Part shown: positions 1-6,585 of the stretch, in pieces
Layout of the letters: every line of letters begins with the position of its first letter
Position numbering within the stretch: position 1 is the stretch's first letter
DNA from: Bacillota bacterium
Lineage (GTDB): Bacteria; Bacillota; Sulfobacillia; Sulfobacillales; Sulfobacillaceae
Length of the DNA stretch: 32,884 nucleotides
NCBI GenBank assembly: GCA_021821465.1
Contig: JAKACM010000047.1
Coordinates: forward strand, 1 to 32,884
Direction: 5' to 3'
Translations under genes and position numbers: made by a program
Notes under the pieces: generated by a model
Told to the model about the DNA's origin: nothing
The model's input: the letters and a program-made list of their open reading frames with translations, nothing else
Databases searched by the model: none

Positions 1-33
1 CGCAAATTGATCTTGCCATTCTAACAAGGTCAT
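1..33 (-). CDS. 5' end of a probable IS1595-like transposase (partial)
   Basis: Only eleven codons lie inside the window. The minus strand reads ATG at 33 down to 31, preceded by a GGGAGG ribosome site (complement of 42-47) with 8 bp spacing. The predicted start is MTLLEWQDQFA, which resembles the usual opening of IS1595-family transposases (M-x-LLEFQxxF). This is recognition from a very short peptide, so the family call is tentative; the presence of a translated start here is better supported than its identity. The rest of the gene lies left of the window. Confidence 0.4.
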   Translation of the reverse strand, partial: MTLLEWQDQFA

Positions 34-107
34 CCGTGCCGCCTCCCACCTGGAACCTTAATTTACCTTAATTGTATCACGTTCCCTCCACTTGGAGAAC
101 CCTCCCT

Positions 108-255
108 GAGTTATCCGGGGATGTATGTATCATTTTGACTCATTGCCGAGTCTCCACACAGTATGCTCCAAGCACCACATATGATACCATTATTGACGCC
201 CCCAGGCTATTTTTTGGTATTTTTTCACCATGAGCTATCTATTGATGTATGTATC
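108..255. repeat. Pair of imperfect 24-bp direct repeats
   Basis: Copies lie at 108-131 and 232-255, 124 bp apart, and match at 19 of 24 positions. The last 12 bp of each (GATGTATGTATC, 120-131 and 244-255) are identical. They sit between the minus-strand transposase start at the left edge and the promoter of the ABC operon. They could be regulator binding sites or remnants of an insertion event; nothing in the window decides. No gene is supported between 34 and 479: the open frame across 163-504 overlaps the ABC gene and has no recognisable product. Confidence 0.5.
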
Positions 256-411
256 GCAAATTTACGCCAATGCATCATGGGCGAAAGGACCAAGAAGTTA
301 AAATGGCATGACAGTTGCGTTAAGATAGCGCGTCAGACTCTGGGGAGGACTCGCATCATGCCACACGGAAATGAGGGTCGATGCGAGCGCATCAATATTA
401 GAAAGCCAATG

Positions 412-440
412 TTGCATGCCCATTGGGACTCCTCTATAAT
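412..440 (+). promoter_or_regulatory. Sigma-A-type promoter of the ABC exporter operon
   Basis: TTGCAT at 412-417 and a perfect TATAAT at 435-440 are separated by 17 bp. The gene starts 40 bp downstream behind an AAGGAGG site at 464-470. This fits a housekeeping promoter giving a short leader. Confidence 0.7.
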
Positions 441-479
441 TGACTTCATCATAGCTCAGGGTCAAGGAGGACGCCTACT

Positions 480-1292
480 ATGGTGGTTCAACTGGAAGAT
501 GTAAGTTTTGGATATGACTCGCGTCCGGTGTTAATAGGCGCGAATTTGTCGTTACCGGCCGGATCCGTGGTAGGGCTTTTGGGGCTTAATGGAACCGGAA
601 AGACAACGACGATGCGTCTGATTGCCGACATTCTCAGGCCCACCAGCGGAACCATTAGGCGACAGTTTTCCCATTTAGGATATCTTCCCGAAGAGCGGGG
701 ACTCTATCGGAAAATGACGGTTTCGCGCTATTTGAGTTTCATGGCAGCTCTTGATGGAATGCAGGGAAGCGTTGCGAAGAGCCGTGTAGCCGACTGGATT
801 ACTCGCTTTGAACTGGAGTCATATGTGCAGTCTCGCATTGACACCTTATCCAAGGGTAATCAGCAGAAAGTGCAGTTGGCCGCTACACTCATAGGAAAGC
901 CCGATCTTCTGCTATGGGACGAGCCATTTTCTGGACTTGATGCTTTAAATCAAGAACTCTTGACGGAAGTCCTCACAGAGACCCGCCATCAAGGCGTGAG
1001 CGTACTATTGTCAACTCACAGAATTGACGATTTGGAAACACTCGCAGACAAGACATATATTTTGGCACAAAATCACTTTCACCCCTATTGCCGTCCGCAA
1101 CAACCTAGCACTTATATCGTCACCACCCCAGACCGGCGATTTACCGTTCCAGCTGAGGACTTAGGGTCTTTAACGGCACAACTAGTGGCGAACGGTTCGG
1201 AAATTCAGCACGTCGGACCGCAAAGTGATCTATCGGAGGTATTTCGCCGATTGGTTGCCCGGAACGGCGCGTCGGGTGAAGAGGTGCCCTAA
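480..1292 (+). CDS. ABC transporter ATP-binding protein, NatA-like (ABC-2 exporter)
   Basis: This 270-residue protein is the ATPase of an ABC-2 type exporter. Walker A is GLNGTGKT near residues 35-42, the signature is a variant LSKGNQQK at 123-130, Walker B plus catalytic Glu is LLLWDEP at 143-149, and the switch histidine lies in LLSTHR near 176-181. The C-terminal tail ending in a DLSEVFRRLV segment is typical of NatA/YhaQ-like ATPases, where it ends in an acidic-to-helical extension. The start ATG has an AAGGAGG site 9 bp upstream. Its stop overlaps the ATG of the permease by one base (TAATG), so the two were translationally coupled. NatA-type systems extrude sodium or other substrates; the substrate here cannot be read. 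Because the partner permease is disrupted, this ATPase is probably an orphan now. Confidence 0.85.
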   Translation: MVVQLEDVSFGYDSRPVLIGANLSLPAGSVVGLLGLNGTGKTTTMRLIADILRPTSGTIRRQFSHLGYLPEERGLYRKMTVSRYLSFMAALDGMQGSVAKSRVADWITRFELESYVQSRIDTLSKGNQQKVQLAATLIGKPDLLLWDEPFSGLDALNQELLTEVLTETRHQGVSVLLSTHRIDDLETLADKTYILAQNHFHPYCRPQQPSTYIVTTPDRRFTVPAEDLGSLTAQLVANGSEIQHVGPQSDLSEVFRRLVARNGASGEEVP

Positions 1293-1741
1293 TGGATTGG
1301 CGAAAAACTCAAATTGTTGCGCGCCGAGAATTTGCTGAACGTGCGATCAAGCCAGGGTATTGGGTGGCCACCCTATTAGGTGTTGTGTTCATGGTGGCCC
1401 TATTTATCGGCCCCAGTGTGATACATAAATTATCTCATCCTACAGTCACGGTCGGGAGCATAGGAATTTCGGCGCCTCAACTCCAAACAGTGTATCGACA
1501 AATTCCTCACCATAGGCCTTTGCGGGTGAAAATCGAACCGACATTTAGTAAAGCCGCTCATCTTGTGAAATCAGGACATCTCCAAGGATTTTTAACCAAG
1601 CGAGGGGCACGGGTTTATTACTATGGATCCCCTGGGACGGGCACTGGGGCGCTTATTGCCGGCATCGACCGATTCGCTCTCTTTCGTCATCTCCAACCGC
1701 AAATTCTCCATAAGGTTTTGCAGGTGGAGGCCCACTCCTAA
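1292..1741 (+). pseudogene. 5' part of NatB-like ABC-2 permease, interrupted by an insertion sequence
   Basis: The first 148 codons encode the amino-terminal part of an ABC-2 permease: a basic cytoplasmic start, one hydrophobic segment near residues 24-44, then the beginning of the large extracytoplasmic domain. The frame ends at a TAA (1739-1741) supplied by the left end of the insertion element, not by the gene. Joining 1737 to 3289 continues the frame without a break into the segment at 3290-4009, giving a 387-residue product, close to the length of NatB-type permeases. A truncated protein with a single membrane segment is unlikely to form a channel. Confidence 0.85.
1731..1737. repeat. 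Left copy of the target-site duplication
   Basis: CCCACTC directly precedes the element; the same seven bases occur at 3282-3288 directly after it. If the element ends symmetrically at 3280, the duplication would be 8 bp with one mismatch (G1730 versus A3281). Confidence 0.8.
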
Positions 1742-1757
1742 CTTATCCCCAGTTTTT
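1738..1757 (+). repeat. Left terminal inverted repeat of the IS4-type element
   Basis: CTAACTTATCCCCAGTTTTT matches the reverse complement of 3261-3280 except at position 7 (T versus G). Its TAA provides the stop codon that truncates the permease. Confidence 0.85.
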
Positions 1758-1872
1758 ATTGTCCGAATAGACTGAATTGTCTAGATGAAAAAAGTATCGG
1801 GATGCAAAGGAAAATCGGGATCCGCTGTCGAAGAGATAGCTGCAAAATATTTTCATCACGAGGAGGATCTCG

Positions 1873-3039
1873 ATGGTTCGATTAGAGTCTATCACCAGTT
1901 TTTTTCACACGCACGGACAGTTACGGCGTTCTCAACGCACGACCTTGGCCACTATGGTCTGGGCGTTGCTCTCGTCGTCGAATCCCTTGTTAGGGATTGC
2001 CAAAATTGGACACCGATTAGCGATAGCCTACCACGATCCTGATAAGAAGGCGAAATACGCGATTAAGCGCGTGGATCGCTTTGTGGGCAATGCCGGTTTG
2101 GACATGGAGATCGCTCAGGGCGACCTGATTCGCTATATCCTGGGGGATACCCGGGAAGCTCTGATCACGTGAGATGGGACCGATCCGAAAGATGACGTGC
2201 ACCAAATTCTCTCATTAAATTGGCGCACGCATGGTCGCGCTCTCCCTTTGGCTTGGGTGACGGTGCGGAAAGATCAGCGGCAGGGCCGGATGCGTGAGAT
2301 GGAAGGGGACCTGCTCAAACGGGTCGCGAGGCTGTGGCCTCGCTCGTGTCATCCGATTCTCTTAGCGGATCGGGGATTTGGCACCCGGGATCTCTTTGAT
2401 CTATTAGATGGGTTGCACGGGGATTGGATTATTCGGAGCAAAGGCACAACCCCTGTGGAAATTCACCCCGGCGTCTGGGTGCCGCTGCGAGCCCTGGCAA
2501 CGCAGCCGGTGTTACGCGATTTATCGGTTCGGTATGGCAAATCCTATGGCGATCAGGCGTATCCCTGCCGGATGGTGATCGGGGCCGAAGCGGGCTATTC
2601 CGACCCCTGGTTTTTAGTGGTATCGGCGGGATTGCGGAAAGCGACCTGGCCAGCTCGTTTCATTACCGCAGCCTACGGCCAGCGGTTTACCACCGAAGGA
2701 TGCTTCCGCGATCAAAAAAATGATGTGTACGAGGGGTTTCAGCTCGACGGAGTCCAATGAGGCACTCCCGCACGTTGGGATCGGATGCTGTTGATCTTCG
2801 CTTGGACCTATTACTGGCTCAATGTGGGCGGATGGGCGATGGAACGCGCCGGAAAAGATCAGGATTGGCGCGCCAATACCGTCCGGGATCACCGGACCCA
2901 TACCTTGTGGCGCTTGGGCCATGGGGGACTCCAGGTGGGTGATGTGGTATGGCGCACCTTATGGCGCGCTCAAACGGATTTTCGCCACCGTATTCCGTCG
3001 GTTAACCGCATCGCCAGAGAAGATCTGGTCGCCACCTAG
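1873..3039 (+). pseudogene. IS4-family DDE transposase with two in-frame TGA codons
   Basis: One reading frame of 389 codons runs from an ATG with an AGGAGG site at 1861-1866 to the TAG at 3037-3039, but TGA codons interrupt it at 2170-2172 (codon 100) and 2758-2760 (codon 296). All catalytic elements are legible: DGTD directly after the first TGA (first Asp about 101), LADRGFG (second Asp about 166), and the signature tyrosine 268, arginine 271, glutamate 275 and lysine 282. Homologous positions would be expected to hold a sense codon, for example TGG, at the first stop. TGA is used as a normal stop elsewhere in the window (ruvB, mutS2, the permease's neighbours), so this copy should not make full-length transposase. 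No frameshift is needed, which suggests a young lesion. Confidence 0.85.
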
Positions 3040-3148
3040 CCGTTTCCTTTCTTCGTTTCCGACAAACCTCATCAATGACTGGCCGAATGGATGCGATTTT
3101 TTGATTCTCCGGCGCATCTCGGGTATGGCCTGGATGGGGATCGGTTTA

Positions 3149-3169
3149 CCCGCCCCGTCCCGGGGCGGG
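3149..3169 (+). other. GC-rich hairpin in the 3' region of the element
   Basis: A perfect 8-bp stem (3149-3156 with 3162-3169) encloses a 5-base loop about 110 bp after the transposase stop. No T-run follows, so it is not a canonical intrinsic terminator, though it may reduce read-through. Confidence 0.5.
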
Positions 3170-3260
3170 GCCCTCTGCAGCGTGGCCAACTGCCACGATC
3201 GTAGCCGCTGGTGAACGCAAAAAACTCTGACCCCACAACCGTTGAATCATCGCAATTACC

Positions 3261-3280
3261 AAAAACTGGGGATCAGTTAG
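3261..3280 (-). repeat. Right terminal inverted repeat of the IS4-type element
   Basis: Its reverse complement matches the left end at 19 of 20 positions. The target duplicate CCCACTC follows at 3282-3288 after a single A. Confidence 0.85.
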
Positions 3281-3289
3281 ACCCACTCT

Positions 3290-4009
3290 GCAGTGGTTGT
3301 GGTGGCGATGGCTCCCTCAACAGCTTCCATCGTGCGTTCGGCATCAATTTATGCGCTCGGACTCGTTCTTTTTTTGCTGGTCATGATGTACGGCGTATTT
3401 ATCGGTTTGTCAGTGGTGGAAGAGAAAGAAACCCGTCATGCGGAAATGATTCTGGCTCACATCAATCCCAACGCCCTCTTAGCAGGAAAGATTCTGGGAT
3501 TTGGTGGTTTGACCTTCTTGCAATTGCTGATATGGGGGTTGGCAGGAGTGCTCAGCTACCTTATACATGGACATCATGCCCAGTTATACGCACTGCCGAT
3601 GGGAGACATGGGCTTATTCACACTCTGGGCGGTGATTGGCTACGGACAATATGCTACCCTTTTTGCCGCTATGGCTTCCCGGGCTTCGCGCACAGCGGAG
3701 ATGAACCAAGCCACGATGCCCGTCACTCTTATCGTCATGGTGGGCTACATGGGATCGATCCTTGCCAGCACCCAACCCGTCGGGATCTTAGCAACGATCT
3801 TGCATGTCACGGCATTCGTTCCATTTTTGGCTCCCATTATGGCATTTGCCATGTTACAGTCAGGGGGATTGCCTTGGTGGCAAATTCTTCTGGATGTCTT
3901 ACTCCAACTTGCCGTACTATGGTGGGCCCTGAGTTACGCGGCGCACATCTTTCGGCGGCACCTTCTAACCTATCATCCCCTCGCAAAATTGAAGAGACGA
4001 CGAGTTTAG
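3290..4009 (+). pseudogene. 3' part of NatB-like ABC-2 permease
   Basis: This segment encodes the carboxy-terminal 239 residues of the interrupted permease. It holds several hydrophobic segments: a first after the junction (SIYALGLVLFLLVMMYGVF), then the conserved cytoplasmic stretch VVEEKETRHAEMILAHINP, and about five further membrane helices before a basic tail. The VEEKE..R..E.LL..v.p motif is characteristic of NatB/YhaP permeases. There is no convincing ribosome site, and the first ATG lies inside the interrupted frame, so independent expression is doubtful. The end is a TAG at 4007-4009. Confidence 0.85.
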
Positions 4010-4470
4010 AGACGGGCACCCCAGTTAGGATAAATTTCTTTCCGAATCGGAAGACGATCCGCGAAGGATTGGCCAAAACATTTTTCTGCCGGATCAGGAG
4101 AGGAAATTCGAGGGGACATAACACCTCTACCTCGGGCATCCAACGGCGTAAGCCGGTGAACCCGGTTGGGTATAACGACCTGAGGTTCTGAGAGTGCCAA
4201 GGACATGGAAGTCTTTCCTTGATAAGAATGTCCAAGGCCTATCTTTTTCGAAGATGGAGGGTGTCTTGCAATGCGGTGTTGCGGCCTGGCGGAGCACTTT
4301 TCTTACGGAGAATGGCATTGGTTTAGCGAATGGGAATTGGATTTCAGGTTTTCTTTTGGATAGTCTTTGCTCGTTTCCATCCTGTCAAGGTGGCATTCCA
4401 TGGTTCTTTTGGGGACTACGAGAGATTGTAGGTGATAGGCTACCTTTCGTTTGATTAGAGAATTATAGAG
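4010..4470. other. Gene-free interval of about 460 bp
   Basis: The interval lies between the permease remnant and the convergent methyltransferase gene. Short open frames occur on both strands (one at 4194-4454) but none has a ribosome site or recognisable motifs. No clear terminator with a T-run was found for either flanking gene. Confidence 0.5.
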
Positions 4471-5220
4471 TTAAGGCTTTTTTGCAGCCAATACGATCCG
4501 GTATTTAACGAAACGTCCCTCATGCAAAAGTTGCTCGGATATTGGAGCCGTATAGAGTTTATGTATTACAGCTTGGCCGTCTGTAGAGTCCCAAGGCACA
4601 GGATAAAGCCAGTCGTGAGGGTCTAGAAATTCTGGCCAAACCTGCAAATACTCGATATCAAATCCCTCCGATACAACCAGCATAGTCCATTCATTGGCGC
4701 TCATGGCTCGCTGATGGGATTGGTCCCGCAATCTTTCCATGATGTTGAGCGCATCAATTGCTTGAGAGGGAGCGGTCATATCGGCAATACCGAGCTTGCC
4801 GCCTTGTTTCAGAATTCGAAACGATTCTTTGATAAATTGTGCAGGATCTGCGAAATGGTGAGCCGCTCGTCGGCAGGTGACCGCTTGAAATGTACGCGAA
4901 TCCCATGGCAGATGCTCGACGTTTCCTTGTACCCACTCAACTTTCAAGTGGCGGTTTTGGGCTAGAGCACGAGCATCTAGGAGCATTGCCTCCGTCACGT
5001 CCATTCCGACCACCTCGTGCCCCAGGGCCGCAAGCGCCAGCGCCGTGTGGCCCGTACCACTGGCTGCATCTAAAACTCTGCTTCCGGGTGGCAAGAACAA
5101 GTTGTCGATGAGGATAGGTAGATCCGCGCCCGTGGCATGACTTGAACTGTTACGATAGGCGTCATGATACTTCGTAAAGTAATTCTGGACGTCGTCAGAA
5201 TGTGAATCACCAGGTCCCAA
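4471..5220 (-). CDS. Class I SAM-dependent methyltransferase (YcgJ/UbiE-like)
   Basis: The protein has the class I methyltransferase fold: motif I VLDAASGTGHT near residues 49-59, an acidic end of strand 2 in EVVGMDVTEAML, the GNVEHLPW motif for adenine binding, and motif IV-like RRAAHHFADP. It fits the Methyltransf_11 group that includes B. subtilis YcgJ; the substrate is unknown. An ATG lies at 5238, but there is no ribosome site in front of it. A GGGAGG lies just inside that frame 8 bp before a TTG at 5220, so the TTG is the more likely start (249 residues). The gene is divergent from ytxC. Confidence 0.8.
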   Translation of the reverse strand: MGPGDSHSDDVQNYFTKYHDAYRNSSSHATGADLPILIDNLFLPPGSRVLDAASGTGHTALALAALGHEVVGMDVTEAMLLDARALAQNRHLKVEWVQGNVEHLPWDSRTFQAVTCRRAAHHFADPAQFIKESFRILKQGGKLGIADMTAPSQAIDALNIMERLRDQSHQRAMSANEWTMLVVSEGFDIEYLQVWPEFLDPHDWLYPVPWDSTDGQAVIHKLYTAPISEQLLHEGRFVKYRIVLAAKKP

Positions 5221-5364
5221 AATACGCCCCTCCCCCATATTGTGCAGTCATCGAGCGGCGGATAACCCGAATAATGTCTTATGTATTGAAGACGCCCTTG
5301 AAGAGAATAGAATCCTCACTCAAAGACTATACTAATATTAGCACAAATACCACGGGACGATGGG

Positions 5365-6147
5365 ATGGATGGGACATTGCGTTGGATGATTGGCAGTTGG
5401 TTGTCAACTCCCGGGATATCGCAGGTCAATCCTTGGATGATTACCACGCGTTATTTTCAATCGGGATTGTTTTGGATACAATGTGAAGTCCCCGATAACC
5501 AGAGGGCTAAATGCGTTTATCCCCTGGCGCATGCCATTGCCGGGTTTATTGAAAACAATTATGAATTGTGGCTGCTTCGGTTGCTGCATCGTAACTTTGA
5601 CTATCTTTCGGCCGAGGCGAGGCTCTGGATATTACCTCGTGCAATGGCAGCCTTGCATAAGAGCACCAAAAAAAGTGCCAGGGTGGACCGCATTTCGGTT
5701 GCGATTTTGTCTTTCGTGAGCGAACACAATATCCTGGTTATCGAAGGCATGCAAGACTTTTTATTGAAGGAATTTGCCGATGACTTGAATGCGTTGTTGG
5801 GAAGGGCAGCGGATGAGTACTTTTTAAAGCGGGAAGAGGACGAATACATTCAATTTTTGCGCCGTTATAGCGCATGGCATCACCACTCTCATCTTTGTGT
5901 GCATGTCACTTATGATAATCCGAGTGTTTACACCAATGATGATAAAACCTACTCCGGTTGTGAATATACGCCAATTTTCTCTCGGGAGGATTATGATGAT
6001 TTTATCGTTGCCAATCTTGTTAAGACGTCGCCGACGCAAATAGTGCTGCAGGGGGTTTTTCCTGATGCGTTAGCTCGGCTGTTGAGAGATATTTTTCCGG
6101 GACGAGTGCACTATGACGGCAGAGCTACATTACGGGAGCAAGGTTGA
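5365..6147 (+). CDS. ytxC: YtxC-like putative sporulation protein
   Basis: This 260-residue protein resembles the YtxC family of endospore formers, whose gene lies next to thrS in Bacillus. Recognisable stretches are the middle VYPLAHAIAGFIENNYE...LLHRNF, the EEDEYIQFLRRY segment followed by HLCVHVTYD, and a tail with ILQGVFPD-like sequence ending in HVHYDGR-like residues. The molecular role of YtxC is unknown. Upstream in-frame sequence has a stop at 5308, so 5365 is the first usable ATG; its ribosome site is weak. A GAATA at 5305-5309 and TATACTAAT at 5328-5336, 18 bp apart, are weakly like a sporulation sigma-E promoter. The family call rests on remembered sequence pattern plus position. 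Confidence 0.6.
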   Translation: MDGTLRWMIGSWLSTPGISQVNPWMITTRYFQSGLFWIQCEVPDNQRAKCVYPLAHAIAGFIENNYELWLLRLLHRNFDYLSAEARLWILPRAMAALHKSTKKSARVDRISVAILSFVSEHNILVIEGMQDFLLKEFADDLNALLGRAADEYFLKREEDEYIQFLRRYSAWHHHSHLCVHVTYDNPSVYTNDDKTYSGCEYTPIFSREDYDDFIVANLVKTSPTQIVLQGVFPDALARLLRDIFPGRVHYDGRATLREQG

Positions 6148-6256
6148 AAGGATTCGTTCGGATAAGAATTGGGAAATTCCCAATAGCGGCCTTTGCTATT
6201 TCGGGTAGAGTCGGATAAAAATCTGTCGACAGTGCAATTTGGCTTGAAAACTAATG

Positions 6257-6262
6257 TATAAT
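6257..6262 (+). promoter_or_regulatory. -10 element of the thrS promoter
   Basis: A perfect TATAAT preceded directly by TG lies just upstream of the T-box leader. No good -35 hexamer is visible at 17 bp (TGCAAT at 6233-6238 with 18 bp spacing is weak). Transcription would start near 6269. Confidence 0.55.
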
Positions 6263-6268
6263 AAAACG

Positions 6269-6569
6269 CAGTGGAATATGGATGAAAAGTGCGTAAGGTG
6301 CAATACCGCGAGAAGTTCGGCAAAAAATTCCATAGTCATCGCGATGACGAGAAGATAATTTTCGTATTCTCTTTAGAGAATGGGGTTCATTGGCTGAAAG
6401 ACCCTTGGGTAACGCGGAAATTTAACCAACTCAGAGCGACTAGCACTTCAGAAGAAAGCTAGCGGTGCGACCGATATTTCGCTTAAAGCGGGCAACGTCA
6501 GTTGCCAAGTGGTGGTGGAACCGCGGAAAAGTTTTCCGTCCCCTGTACGAGGGGCGGTATTTTTTTTTT
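6269..6569 (+). promoter_or_regulatory. T-box leader sensing uncharged tRNA-Thr, upstream of thrS
   Basis: The conserved T-box core (6511-6526, bulge UGGAACC at 6516-6522) precedes a terminator at 6536-6569. Stem I is visible: a GAG/CUC pair and a UUUUCG/CGGAAA helix flank an internal loop that contains ACC at 6425-6427, a threonine codon, as specifier. Stem III is the perfect hairpin 6491-6506. The bulge UGGA would pair with a UCCA acceptor end, agreeing with a U discriminator in tRNA-Thr. Antiterminator helix A2 forms between 6523-6526 and 6536-6539. About 60 bases of extra leader precede stem I, including the arms 6272-6277 and 6327-6332. Uncharged tRNA binding should allow read-through into thrS. 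Confidence 0.9.
6536..6569 (+). terminator. Intrinsic terminator of the thrS T-box
   Basis: A CCG-CCCC / GGGG-CGG stem (6536-6543 with 6551-6557, one bulged T) with a 7-base loop is followed by a run of ten T within 6558-6569. Its 5' arm also pairs with the T-box core in the antiterminator. Confidence 0.9.
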
Positions 6570-6585
6570 GAGAGGGTGGATGGCC

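Larger units (their letters stand above)
1738..3280. mobile_element. IS4-family insertion sequence inside the natB-like gene
   Basis: The 1543-bp element is bounded by 20-bp inverted repeats (1738-1757 and 3261-3280, 19 of 20 matching) and by a direct repeat of its target. It carries one transposase frame (1873-3039) followed by about 220 bp without a gene. Family assignment rests on the Y-(2)-R-(3)-E-(6)-K signature in the transposase. A 7-8 bp duplication is within the range seen among IS4 subgroups. The uninterrupted target gene on both sides shows the insertion is recent on an evolutionary scale. Confidence 0.9.

Noticed and set aside
163..504. 113-codon open frame ahead of the ABC gene
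   Set aside because: No ribosome site, no recognisable motif, overlaps the well-supported ATPase start and contains its promoter.
1873..3039. Reading TGA as tryptophan to rescue the transposase
   Set aside because: Other genes in the window end properly with TGA at family-consistent positions, so general reassignment is excluded; local recoding has no supporting signal.
3211..4191. Long open frame (326 codons) across the permease 3' part
   Set aside because: It is an alternative frame over the clearly membrane-type permease segment, has composition typical of a shadow frame, and includes the element's right end.
4194..4454. Open frame in the interval after the permease remnant
   Set aside because: No ribosome site and no family resemblance; the region shows no other coding signs.
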